Below the pieces are notes generated by a model, which was given only the letters and a program-made list of their open reading frames with translations, did not search any database and was not told the DNA's origin. From assembly GCA_035944115.1 (NCBI GenBank), contig DASZBJ010000017.1:1-64000 (forward strand): a stretch of DNA of 64,000 nucleotides. The letters run 5' to 3'. Of the stretch, positions 54,049 through 63,481 are shown one piece after another (positions within the stretch are counted from its first letter, which is position 1; the number at the start of each line of letters is the position of its first letter). This stretch comes from Candidatus Babeliales bacterium. Lineage in GTDB: Bacteria; Babelota; Babeliae; Babelales; Vermiphilaceae. Position numbers and translations under genes: made by a program.

Positions 54049-56322
54049 TTATGATGTAAGTAATAACTGAATCACGGCTGCCAACAAATCTGGAGTTGTA
54101 TCGCTACAATCTATATTGTCAAACCCACGAGCGTTCGCTGCTGAAGTAACCGGAGCATTATTTGCTAAAATAATATTAGGTGAGTAGTTAATGCCATTAA
54201 GACATGCGACACAGTTTAAATACATATTTACTGATGTATCAGTAGGAACAGTAGAATCAACAAATCCAAAACTACTGTTACTTATCGCTGAACAATCGCG
54301 TAGTGTAACAAAACCGCCTTCGCAATCTACTGGCATAAAGAATCCACTGAAAACATTATTGTTCGAAGCACAATTTGTCGCACATGCTCGCAAACCATCC
54401 AATACAAACCCTTCATAGTTTTGTTCTGCAACGCAATTGTACAAGTCTACGCTACAACGGCATCCTGTAACAGAAAAACCAATTACATAACCAGATGCTG
54501 AACAATCACGCAGTATTACTTGCGATTCATCAACATGGAAAGTAGTTGCGCCCAATGTTACTAAATCTGTAATTGGGAAGTCATTATTTCCCGTTCCAGT
54601 ACATCGCACAATCTCACCTTGAGAACCACCATTTAAATACACCCCATTATCAGAGTTGTAATCAAAAATAGAATCGCGTATCACAAGCCCTGTAACATGA
54701 TTACATGTTGCACCATTATCGTTATAACTAGAAAATACGCGATCCAAAACTACTTCAGAACTACATTCCATCTCAGTACCAATAGTCCAACCTTCACAAG
54801 TAACATCTTCTATTCTCACGTTGGAAGAATTAGTTACAAAAATACCGCTGCTATTGAAGTTATCAGCGCCTTGTACACGGCCATTTTTGATACGTACTTC
54901 ATCTACATCGCTGATATTAATACCATTGTTATTACCAGCTTTTAATAATTGTGCAAAAACAGTATAACCGTTCAAATCTAACGTTATTCCTGAACCTTCA
55001 ATAACAATCGTCCCGCTAATATCGTTAGTCAAACAATATACACCTGGTTCTGTAAGTGTTTGTGGTTCTGAAACCATTTTTGCTGCACATGTTGCTGGTT
55101 CTTTTAAATCACAATCAATATTGTCAAAACCACGAGCTGCTGTCGGTGTAGTGACTGGCGCATTATTCGCACCTAAAATATTAGGAGAATAGTTAGTACC
55201 GTTATTACATGCAACACAATTTAAGTACATGTTTGATACATTATCAGTTACTACGTCCGTTTCTAAAAAACCATATCCAAAATTACCTTTAGCCACACAC
55301 TCACGGAATATAACTTCACCTGAACCTTGAAAAGTCTCTGACGCAAATCCAGCTTCAAAGTTATTTTCAGCTAAACAATTTGTAAGCGTATGTCTATCAC
55401 CAAAAAGAGCAAATCCTATGAAGCTGCCTTGAGCAACTGAATTAAAGGTATCGGTTTGCCCACCTTCAGCCATAAAACCAAAAAAGAGATTAAATGCGGA
55501 ACAATCGCGATAGAGTGCAGTTGCATCACCACAACCGAATCCAATTGTCTCATTATTTTGTGTACATGCTCGCATTGCATTTTTTCCGCCAAACCGATTA
55601 AGAGCCGACTGATCCACAACAGCTCGTTGTCTTAAGCAGTCTGAGGCAATCTCGCCTAACGCAGAACAATTAATAAATTCAACAATACTACCATTTATTG
55701 AAAGGGTCCCAAGCAAGTTATCATTAAACGCACTATTACGAACAACGGCTGCTGTACTGTTTTCAAATAACACACCAACTTCGTTTTCATTACACATCAC
55801 GCGATCCAATGTAACAGTAAATGCATCAAGGGCGTAAATACCATTTTCCCAGTTCTCACAAGTTACATCTTCTATGCGTACGTCAGTTGCACCATTAATA
55901 AATATACCTCGATCGGCGCCAGACCCTCGTACAAATCCATTTTTAATACGTACATCTGATGCAGTTGATGCAACTGCAATTCCATCAGAACCAGATAATA
56001 CTACATGCCCGTTCAAGTTCAATGTAATACTTGATCCTGTAATGATAATGGTTCCTGTTACGTCATTACCCAAGCAATAAATACCACTGTCTGATAATAA
56101 TTGTGCTTCCGTAATTACCGTAGCTGCGCATGTATTATCTTCGCAAGACGCAAGATTATCAACTTTTTCTACAAGCGCACACAGTGTATCTTGAATACAG
56201 GATAAACCCTTTCCATTAGATGCCCGAGAAGCATCAACCCCTTTATTGCTCACATTACCGGTTGCATTTACCAAATGAAAGAATAATACAGCACCTGTTA
56301 GCAACATGCTTTTATAATTCAT
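54049..56322 (-). CDS. Secreted right-handed beta-helix protein, two modules (757 aa)
   Basis: AAGGAAG precedes the ATG. Signal peptide 1-20, head CIQDTLCALVEKVDNLASCEDNTC, module 1 standard, module 2 of the MVSEPQTLTEPG subtype, and the tail TPDLLAAVIQLLLTS. Closest relative of the 51588 gene. As in all members, Cys residues recur at fixed places within the rungs (for example VTCEN, MCNEN, INCSA, YRDCSA, VACNN), suggesting stacked disulfides or Cys ladders along the helix in an oxidising compartment. Confidence 0.82.
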   Translation of the reverse strand: MNYKSMLLTGAVLFFHLVNATGNVSNKGVDASRASNGKGLSCIQDTLCALVEKVDNLASCEDNTCAATVITEAQLLSDSGIYCLGNDVTGTIIITGSSITLNLNGHVVLSGSDGIAVASTASDVRIKNGFVRGSGADRGIFINGATDVRIEDVTCENWENGIYALDAFTVTLDRVMCNENEVGVLFENSTAAVVRNSAFNDNLLGTLSINGSIVEFINCSALGEIASDCLRQRAVVDQSALNRFGGKNAMRACTQNNETIGFGCGDATALYRDCSAFNLFFGFMAEGGQTDTFNSVAQGSFIGFALFGDRHTLTNCLAENNFEAGFASETFQGSGEVIFRECVAKGNFGYGFLETDVVTDNVSNMYLNCVACNNGTNYSPNILGANNAPVTTPTAARGFDNIDCDLKEPATCAAKMVSEPQTLTEPGVYCLTNDISGTIVIEGSGITLDLNGYTVFAQLLKAGNNNGINISDVDEVRIKNGRVQGADNFNSSGIFVTNSSNVRIEDVTCEGWTIGTEMECSSEVVLDRVFSSYNDNGATCNHVTGLVIRDSIFDYNSDNGVYLNGGSQGEIVRCTGTGNNDFPITDLVTLGATTFHVDESQVILRDCSASGYVIGFSVTGCRCSVDLYNCVAEQNYEGFVLDGLRACATNCASNNNVFSGFFMPVDCEGGFVTLRDCSAISNSSFGFVDSTVPTDTSVNMYLNCVACLNGINYSPNIILANNAPVTSAANARGFDNIDCSDTTPDLLAAVIQLLLTS

Positions 56323-56463
56323 TGTACTTCCTTATATTATAAACATTCTCATCACAACCTCTTGTTCCATATGCATATTACAAAGATGCAACAAGAGACT
56401 CTCATCGCCTTCTATACAATTACTCCAAAACTCTACGTCCTCCTTATGCTAAACACCAATATC

Positions 56464-58698
56464 CTAACCAAGTAACACTTCAATTACATGAGATAGCAAA
56501 TCAGGTGTAAAATCTGAACAATCAATATTATCAAATCCACGTGCATTAGCCGCTGAAGTAACCGGCGCGTTATTTGCAAGAATAATATTGAAAGAATAAT
56601 TAGTATCATTATCGCAAGCGACGCAATTTAGATACATATTATCTGATTCATCTGTCGGAGTAGTTCCATCAAAAAATCCAAATTCTTCATTAGCATTTGC
56701 AACGCAATCACGCAAAGTAACTTTACCATCATATGACGACGGCATCACAAATCCGTTATAGTTTTTAGTAGCAACACAGTTTGTTAAATAAATCTGATCG
56801 CCATCTACTGAAAATCCTGATACCGTATTGCATTCTGCAACACAGTTATACATCTGAACGTTCCCGCTGCATTCTGCACCAAATCCAACACCATATCCGT
56901 CGGCAAAACAATCACGCAACAACACTTTAGAATCAGCACAATGAAACGCAATTGCATCCGCTTGATCCGTAAATTCATTCTTTGCAGAACATCCAACGAG
57001 CTCAGCTTGACTATTGGATCGTACATAGACCCCATTCTCACAGTTGTAGTCGAAAATAGAATTTCGTATTATAAGTCCATTAACCTCCTTACAATTTACG
57101 CCTTGCTGATTGTCACTGGAAATAATGCGTTCAAGAACCACTTGCGAACTATATTTTACTTTAATACCGATAGACCAACCCTCGCAAGTAACATCTTCTA
57201 TTCTCACATTGAGAGAATCACGTACATCAATACCAGCATGAGCATAATAACTACCCTCTACTCGTCCATTTTTAATACGCACTTCATCCGTACACTTAAC
57301 ACAAATAGCGTTATTATCGCACGTACCATGAATTGTGTATCCATTCAAATCTAAGGTGATGCTTGATCCTTCAATGCAAATTGTGCCACAAATATCATTG
57401 GTCAAACAATAAATACCGGGCTCTATCAATGTTTGTGGTTCTGAAACTTGTTTTGCTGCACATGTTGGTGGTTCCGGCAAGCTACAATCAATATTATCAA
57501 ATCCACGAGCGGCTTTCGACGTAGTTACTGGAGCGTTATTGGCTGCTATAATGTTAGGAGAATAGTTAATGCCGTTATTACATGCAACACAGTTTAAATA
57601 CATGTTCTTTGCATTATCAGTTGCTATATCCACTTCTAAAAAACCATATACAGCGTTCGTCTTTGCAATACATTCACGGAAAATAACTTCACCCAAATAA
57701 GGCTCTGATGCAAATCCAGCTTCAACGTTATTTTCTGCTAAACAATTTGTTAAAGTATGCCGATCGCTCTCAAGCACAAACCCTAGACAGTTACTTTCAG
57801 CAACGGAATTAAAGAAATCAGTTTGACCTCCCTCACTCAAAAAACCTATAAAATTGTTCGAAGCCGAACAATCGCGGTATAATACCGTTGCACCAGCACA
57901 ATAAAACCCAACTTGCTCGTTGCTTTGTATGCATGTTCGCGTTAGTTTTTTTGTTCTAAAAAGATCAATTGCAGACAGATCATCAATAGGACGCTGTCTT
58001 AAGCAATCTGAAGAAACCTGCCCTGACGCAGAACAATTAATAAATCCAACACTACTGTCGCCTGTCGCAAATCCGCCTATCTGATTATCATTAAACGTAC
58101 TATTACGAACTAAAACTGGAGTACTATTTTCAAATAACATACCTGCTGTACAATTCTCATTACACATAACTCGATCAGCCGAAACGGTAGTAGCATCCAG
58201 TGCGTAAATACCTATGTCCCAGCTTTCACAACTTACATCTTCTATGCGCACGTCAGTTGCACCATTGATAAAGATAGCTCGATCTGATCCAGATCCTTTT
58301 AAAAAACCATTTCTAATACGAACATCTGATGCAGTTGATGCAATCGCAATTCCATCAGAACCTGAAAATATTATATGTCCGTTTAAGTTCAATGTAATGC
58401 TTGATCCTGCAATAATCATTGTCCCTGTTATGTCATTAGCAAGGCAATAAATACCGCTTTCTGTCAGTATTACCGCTTCTGTAACTGGCGTAGAGGCACA
58501 TGGATCTTCACAACAAACATCAATATCATCAATTTTCTGTCCAAGTTGACAAAGTGCTTCTTCAATCCATGTTTGACCTCGTGAGCCTGTTGGCTCATAA
58601 AATCTACTAGATGCAACTTCTTGCTCAGCCAAGGCGCTTGTTGCACATACCACATTAAACAGTAGTGCAACCCTTATAAACAATTTTTTATTATACAT
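56464..58698 (-). CDS. Secreted right-handed beta-helix protein, two modules (744 aa)
   Basis: GATGGGAAAAAG precedes the ATG. Signal peptide 1-19 or so, head LCQLGQKIDDIDVCCEDPC, module 1 standard, module 2 of the QVSEPQTLIEPG subtype with a shortened opening (YTIHGTCDNN), and a tail FTPDLLSHVIEVLLG, a diverged version of the DLLAAVIQLL tail. It starts 45 nt after the end of the coiled-coil protein gene with no terminator between, so the two are likely cotranscribed. Its head is most like that of the 41958 gene (SRGQTWIE against SRGQSWIE). Confidence 0.82.
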   Translation of the reverse strand: MYNKKLFIRVALLFNVVCATSALAEQEVASSRFYEPTGSRGQTWIEEALCQLGQKIDDIDVCCEDPCASTPVTEAVILTESGIYCLANDITGTMIIAGSSITLNLNGHIIFSGSDGIAIASTASDVRIRNGFLKGSGSDRAIFINGATDVRIEDVSCESWDIGIYALDATTVSADRVMCNENCTAGMLFENSTPVLVRNSTFNDNQIGGFATGDSSVGFINCSASGQVSSDCLRQRPIDDLSAIDLFRTKKLTRTCIQSNEQVGFYCAGATVLYRDCSASNNFIGFLSEGGQTDFFNSVAESNCLGFVLESDRHTLTNCLAENNVEAGFASEPYLGEVIFRECIAKTNAVYGFLEVDIATDNAKNMYLNCVACNNGINYSPNIIAANNAPVTTSKAARGFDNIDCSLPEPPTCAAKQVSEPQTLIEPGIYCLTNDICGTICIEGSSITLDLNGYTIHGTCDNNAICVKCTDEVRIKNGRVEGSYYAHAGIDVRDSLNVRIEDVTCEGWSIGIKVKYSSQVVLERIISSDNQQGVNCKEVNGLIIRNSIFDYNCENGVYVRSNSQAELVGCSAKNEFTDQADAIAFHCADSKVLLRDCFADGYGVGFGAECSGNVQMYNCVAECNTVSGFSVDGDQIYLTNCVATKNYNGFVMPSSYDGKVTLRDCVANANEEFGFFDGTTPTDESDNMYLNCVACDNDTNYSFNIILANNAPVTSAANARGFDNIDCSDFTPDLLSHVIEVLLG

Positions 58699-58743
58699 CT
58701 TTTTCCCATCACAATATAACTACTCTCTTTATATCACTTAATT

Positions 58744-60474
58744 TTACACACATTCCCGGCTATGCAATCTCCATAACGCCCGTACAATTGTTTTGCACCA
58801 TGCAACAACACTCATATCCGCTTTATCTATATCTTCTACAGTGCAAAATGCATCCAATTCTACCGAAGAATCATCCACATCACCAATTACCGTCCATGTT
58901 TGTAAAAAATCATCAGACAATGTCGTCCATGTCTGAATAAAATCACTGGATAGCGTCGTCCAGGTCTGAATAAAATCATTTGATAAGCATGCACAATCTT
59001 GCGAAAGATCTGCTATCTCTTGAGAAACTTGTATCACATCTTGAGAAAGGCTGGTCACACTTTGCGAAAGATCTTCCACTGCTGTTGATACACTTGTCAC
59101 ATCTTCAGACAAGCAAACCAACTGCTGTGAAATATCACTCTGCCCCTGCACAAGACAGGTAACATCCTGCTGAATGCAATCAACAACCTCTAATGTATCT
59201 GCAACTTTACCTGATGTTTCTGACATGCTTTCTACAAGACCTGTTACTACCTGCGAAATAGCTTCAACAACTTGCGCCATATCCGTTACATCATTTGATA
59301 AATAACCAAGATCTCTGAGTACACATGCTACTCGTTCTGCCGTTAGTATCACATTACTACTTGTTGTACAAACAACCTCTGTTGTTCCTACCATATTATC
59401 TGCAACTTGCGCTAAAGATTGTCCAATAACTGTTACAATCGCTGACATATCCGTCACACTATTTGATAAACATCCAAGATCTCTAAGCACTCGTGCCACA
59501 TTTTGTGCAACAACCTGGACACAATCAGCAGTGCCGACAACGGTCTGTGACATTACTGCCGTACTATCTACAAGAGCTGTCAAAGCCTGCGAAACACATC
59601 TTATAACCTCTGAAATATCTGTTACATTACTTGAAAGATACCCAACATCTTGTAAGATATGTACAATATTTTCGGATGTCTCCGTCACACAGACTGCGGT
59701 CTGTGCAACCACAGATGACGTTTCTGTAAAATCTTGCGTTAGATTTGTTAAGTTATATGAAACTAATCCTACAACTTCTGAAATATTCGTTACCGTACTT
59801 GAGATATATCCTGCATCCTGTAGCAAGCACACCACATTTTGCGCTATCTCTTGCGCATATACTGAAATATTTACAACCACCCCAGAAGTAACATCCATGG
59901 TAGCTATAAAATTAGTCAAATTTTGTGAAATCAAATTAACCACTACCGATACATCAATTACCGTAGTTGAAATATAGCCTGCATCTTGCAACAGCTGTGA
60001 CAGGTTTCCTGCCATGATTGTTGCCATACTTGCCGTATTATTACCTACTCCCGAAGTAGCTTCCATATCTGCTGCAAATGTTGTCAAATTTTGCATAATC
60101 TGGCTTACATTTTGCGCGACAAGATTCACTACTCGTGATGTATCAACCACCGTCGTTGAAATATATCCTGCATCTTGCAATAGCCGCACTACATTTTGCG
60201 CTATTTGATCGACGCTACCAGCTAAACACAAATCATTAGCAAAATGTTCTTTTAAAATACCGGGAATCCCCGACGCTTTTATAAGATTATTTGCTTGCGT
60301 TAAAGCATTTTTTTTTGATGCACAAGAGGTCACATCTGCCTTTGTAATATCCATATTATAAACGTCGACATCTGCGAACGCCACATCATCACAAGCTAAT
60401 ACATCAAATGGTATTTGCAAACATAGCAATACAAAAAAAATCTGCGCAGCATAATTTTGTATGGTATCCTTCAT
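58744..60474 (-). CDS. Secreted coiled-coil protein with exact 56-residue repeats
   Basis: Start at 60474 (AAAGGGGC upstream; the frame opens 25 codons earlier without signal-like sequence). 576 residues: signal peptide 1-27, then six repeats whose anchor (LLQDAGYIS(S/T)xV(T/V)DxSxVV) begins at residues 98, 161, 217, 273, 329 and 385. The last five steps are exactly 56, that is eight heptads. Then a heptad coil rich in SLSQDV/DLSQ (440-495) and three 11-residue repeats (DFIQTWTTLSS, from 500). Beta-branched residues and Asn/Ser in core positions suggest a trimeric or tetrameric fibre, as in trimeric adhesin stalks. No transmembrane or HAMP segment, so it is not a chemoreceptor. It has Cys-containing ends and is probably a stalk for the adjacent beta-helix proteins (inference). 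Confidence 0.75.
   Translation of the reverse strand: MKDTIQNYAAQIFFVLLCLQIPFDVLACDDVAFADVDVYNMDITKADVTSCASKKNALTQANNLIKASGIPGILKEHFANDLCLAGSVDQIAQNVVRLLQDAGYISTTVVDTSRVVNLVAQNVSQIMQNLTTFAADMEATSGVGNNTASMATIMAGNLSQLLQDAGYISTTVIDVSVVVNLISQNLTNFIATMDVTSGVVVNISVYAQEIAQNVVCLLQDAGYISSTVTNISEVVGLVSYNLTNLTQDFTETSSVVAQTAVCVTETSENIVHILQDVGYLSSNVTDISEVIRCVSQALTALVDSTAVMSQTVVGTADCVQVVAQNVARVLRDLGCLSNSVTDMSAIVTVIGQSLAQVADNMVGTTEVVCTTSSNVILTAERVACVLRDLGYLSNDVTDMAQVVEAISQVVTGLVESMSETSGKVADTLEVVDCIQQDVTCLVQGQSDISQQLVCLSEDVTSVSTAVEDLSQSVTSLSQDVIQVSQEIADLSQDCACLSNDFIQTWTTLSSDFIQTWTTLSDDFLQTWTVIGDVDDSSVELDAFCTVEDIDKADMSVVAWCKTIVRALWRLHSRECV
58895..58985. repeat. Tandem 33-bp repeats coding 11-residue hendecads
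   Basis: Three in-frame copies of an 11-codon unit (S/N-D-F-I/L-Q-T-W-T-x-x-S/G) near the 3' end of the coiled-coil gene; the first two copies are nearly identical at DNA level. Confidence 0.8.
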
Positions 60475-60745
60475 AGCTATCTGCCCCTTTTTATACAAGT
60501 TAAACCACTCATTTAAAACTGCTTCCTGATACCTAAACATAAACCCCATTTAGGACATTTCATCTACTACTCATTCTCCTTCTTTTATACAGTAAAAACC
60601 CAAATATCATCTCACATTTTTCATTGATTATTCACGGGAAGTTTAATAAAAAAGGCGGTAAAAAAGACCTACTTTCATCCTTTTTTATATATCTAATAAC
60701 TATTGAATACTTTGTAAATCTTTTTATAAGTAATGTCAACTTATC

Positions 60746-61813
60746 TCAGTATGATAAAACAGATATCCATAAATCCTGTATTTCATCATTTGACAGTACA
60801 TTTTTAAAAAAACTCATGCTACTCATCTGTTCACTAGTGATACATAAAACATTTTTTGATTCAACTGGAACAGTTACCAAAGGAGGACAAAAACCATATC
60901 GGATACTATTATGCTTCAGAACTTCAGCGCGATATAAAAAGTTTAATAACTGATAGACTAAATCTGTTTTTTTTGTTGATTGCGGTATGGTAAGTAATTC
61001 TAATGATGCAAAGGTGCCACTCTTTGGTACAACAAATGTGATATTTTCATCTTCACGCATCACTTTCCACACATCAGAACTTATACCTACTACCACTGGG
61101 CAACTTCCTGATGCAAGCAACTCATCTGCTCGAGCCTCTGAATATACTTGTACAAATTTTTTCTGTTCGATCAATAAATCACGGACTTGCTGTATCGCTT
61201 CTGGACTACGTAATGCATCTATAGTGCCAAATATATATTTTGACGCTAACATAGCTACTTGCCGCGGATCATCTGGCATACAAATTGGATATGAAATTTG
61301 TTTTGTATCAAAAACAAAATCCCAATCTAATCCCTCTAAATCACGATTTATAACCTGTTTATTAATGCCTAATCCGAAAACTCCAACATAATAAGGAATA
61401 GAGTATTCATTGCGTGGGTCAAAATATAAATTACGGAATTCCGGTCGTATATCATCTATAAATGATAGTTTTGATACATCTATTTTTTGTACAATTTTTT
61501 CTTGAATTAACAGCTCTACCATATAATCTGTCGGGGAGATTAAATCATACCCATGCTCTTTAATGCTCGTTAACTTACTATACAATTCAGGATTACTTTC
61601 ATAATAATTCACATACACCTTAATACCAGTTTCTGCTTCAAATTGTCGCAATACCGTAGTATCAAGAATCATAGGCCAAATCAAAATACTTATACTTTTT
61701 TTTTCATAAAAAAAACGTGAAAAAGCTGGCAACATCAAAAATAAAAAAAGAACCAATGCCCAAAACAATACAATCAACGTACGAATATATACAACTCCAT
61801 ACAATCTTTTCAT
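60746..61813 (-). CDS. potD: Spermidine/putrescine ABC transporter, substrate-binding protein
   Basis: Binds polyamines outside the inner membrane and delivers them to PotBC. 355 residues: an N-terminal membrane anchor or uncleaved signal (10-30), then the PotD fold (ISILIWPMILDTTVLRQFEAETGIKVYVNYYESNPEL, given here in part as FEAETGIKV and YYESNPEL, DLISPTDYMVELLI near 100, VFGLGINKQVI, and DWDFVFD). Its start overlaps the potC stop (ATGA). A membrane anchor in place of a cleaved signal is slightly unusual. Last gene of the potABCD operon. Confidence 0.9.
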   Translation of the reverse strand: MKRLYGVVYIRTLIVLFWALVLFLFLMLPAFSRFFYEKKSISILIWPMILDTTVLRQFEAETGIKVYVNYYESNPELYSKLTSIKEHGYDLISPTDYMVELLIQEKIVQKIDVSKLSFIDDIRPEFRNLYFDPRNEYSIPYYVGVFGLGINKQVINRDLEGLDWDFVFDTKQISYPICMPDDPRQVAMLASKYIFGTIDALRSPEAIQQVRDLLIEQKKFVQVYSEARADELLASGSCPVVVGISSDVWKVMREDENITFVVPKSGTFASLELLTIPQSTKKTDLVYQLLNFLYRAEVLKHNSIRYGFCPPLVTVPVESKNVLCITSEQMSSMSFFKNVLSNDEIQDLWISVLSY

Positions 61814-62598
61814 GACAATATTTCCGTTTTTTTAACTTGCAACGAAAAGAATAATAAAACTAATAACCCACTAACCACCATCAACACAGTAGAAAGAACA
61901 TTCACTACGGGAGTAGTGCCTGATCGAATCATTGAAAAAATATACATTGGTAATGTTTGAGTTTCTGATCCTGAGCAAAAGAAGGATATGACAAAATCAT
62001 TAAGCGAAATAATAAAAACAAGTAATCCTGCAGCAAGAATCGAGGGCTTTAAGAGCGGAATAATAATGCGCCAATATGTTTGAGAACGAGTTGCTCCTAA
62101 ATCAAATGAAGCTTCAATCAATGCATAATTTAACTCACTATATCTGCCATACACAATTGGTACCACATATCCTAAACCAAGCAAAGTATGTGCTGCGACA
62201 AGGGTCATAAAACCAGGAGCAATTGAACATAACGAAAAAAAACTGAGTAACCCAACTGCCAATACAATTTCAGGTGCTGCGAGCGTACCGTAAAAAACAA
62301 CCATAGCACGCATCATAAAATTACGGGTCGCATATAAAACAAATGATACTCCCATAACAACACTCAATACAACCGTCATGCAGGCAACCAACAATGAATT
62401 ATACAATGCATCCCACACTTGCGATGACCGCCATAATTCTGCATACCATTCTAATGTGGCCCCTTTCCACACATAAGGAAACACCGAGCTATTAAATGAA
62501 AAAACCATCAACACGATAATGGGTATATATAAAAAAAGATACATAATCCCAACAATCAATAATGTACAATATTGTGCTAATGACGATCGATGTACCAT
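61810..62598 (-). CDS. potC: Spermidine/putrescine ABC transporter, permease C
   Basis: 262 residues with six membrane helices. The EAA loop that contacts the ATPase is present (EASFDLGATRSQTYWRIIIPLLKPSI, residues about 160-185; key EAS...G.......P pattern). It pairs with PotB to form the polyamine channel. It lies 3 nt after potB and overlaps potD by 4 nt. Length normal for PotC. Confidence 0.93.
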   Translation of the reverse strand: MVHRSSLAQYCTLLIVGIMYLFLYIPIIVLMVFSFNSSVFPYVWKGATLEWYAELWRSSQVWDALYNSLLVACMTVVLSVVMGVSFVLYATRNFMMRAMVVFYGTLAAPEIVLAVGLLSFFSLCSIAPGFMTLVAAHTLLGLGYVVPIVYGRYSELNYALIEASFDLGATRSQTYWRIIIPLLKPSILAAGLLVFIISLNDFVISFFCSGSETQTLPMYIFSMIRSGTTPVVNVLSTVLMVVSGLLVLLFFSLQVKKTEILS

Positions 62599-62601
62599 AT
62601 G

Positions 62602-63468
62602 CTATGCGCCTCCTGATCTCTTTATGATACGCCCAATAAAACTATAAAGTAACGCTGCCCCTACTAACAAAACTAATACCGTTAATAAGGTAAATGCAGA
62701 CCCAAGATGATAATTACGAGAAACCAAAAAATAATGGGTTATTAATGTACCAATGTACATCTGCTTACCACCACCCAATAATGATGGAATAACAAATTCA
62801 CCAAATGAGGCTATAAATACTAAGAAAAAACTAATACTCACTCCCGAAAATGAGAGCGGTAAAATCACACGATGAAATGTTTGCCATGAGGTAGCACCAA
62901 GATCATATGATGCTTCAAGCATCCGTTTATCTAACTTTTCCAAAACTGAATATATTGGCATGACCGCAAAGGGAAAGTAGCAATACAACATAACAATATA
63001 TATGCCAAACGTATTATTAAGTAGCATTAACGGTTGTGAAATAAGACCGATTTTCATAAGTACCGAATTGATCAGTCCATGCTTCTCCAAAACAAAAAAC
63101 CATGCATATACCTGTACTAAAAAATTAGTCCAAAAAGGAAGTATCAACAAAAACAATAAAATATTTTTTACACGATCTGCTGCACCGGCCACATAATATG
63201 CAACTGGATAAGCAAGCAAAACAGATAATGATGCATTCACTAATGCCAAAAGAAAGGATCGAGCAATAATTGCGCTATAAATAGGATCAAAAAAAGAACT
63301 AAAATGTTCCAGAGTAAGACTACTAAAAAACGTATGCGCATCTTGTTTTACGAACCCAGAAAAAAGAATAATCGCCAAAGGTATGTAAAAAAAGACAACC
63401 TGCCACAGCAATGCGGGAACCGACATAAAAAAAGCAAATTCTTGATTAAATAGTTCACGCATTTTCAT
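62602..63468 (-). CDS. potB: Spermidine/putrescine ABC transporter, permease B
   Basis: The start at 63468 is an ATG with GAGGGA 6 nt upstream; a TTG eight codons earlier, overlapping potA, is less likely. 288 residues, six membrane helices, EAA loop (EASYDLGATSWQTFHRVILP near 190). The PotB signature region follows the first helices (VAYYVAG, then FWTNFLVQVYAW). It forms the heterodimeric channel with PotC, 13 nt after potA. Confidence 0.93.
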   Translation of the reverse strand: MKMRELFNQEFAFFMSVPALLWQVVFFYIPLAIILFSGFVKQDAHTFFSSLTLEHFSSFFDPIYSAIIARSFLLALVNASLSVLLAYPVAYYVAGAADRVKNILLFLLILPFWTNFLVQVYAWFFVLEKHGLINSVLMKIGLISQPLMLLNNTFGIYIVMLYCYFPFAVMPIYSVLEKLDKRMLEASYDLGATSWQTFHRVILPLSFSGVSISFFLVFIASFGEFVIPSLLGGGKQMYIGTLITHYFLVSRNYHLGSAFTLLTVLVLLVGAALLYSFIGRIIKRSGGA

Positions 63469-63481
63469 ACGTAGTCCCTCA

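Noticed and set aside
42631-58450. Numerous plus-strand ORFs of 60-155 codons across the beta-helix array
   Set aside because: They recur at the same place in every module (for example MRTSxAPxxKIPRSAPDPRT), so they are mirror images of the conserved module codons, not genes.
41958-58698. Regular repeats that might suggest a CRISPR array
   Set aside because: The repeat period is about 1 kb, the repeats are protein-coding and in frame, and there are no short spacers or cas genes.
58744-60474. Coiled-coil protein as a methyl-accepting chemoreceptor
   Set aside because: Superficially similar composition, but it has a signal peptide, no transmembrane pair, no HAMP and no conserved chemoreceptor hairpin tip.
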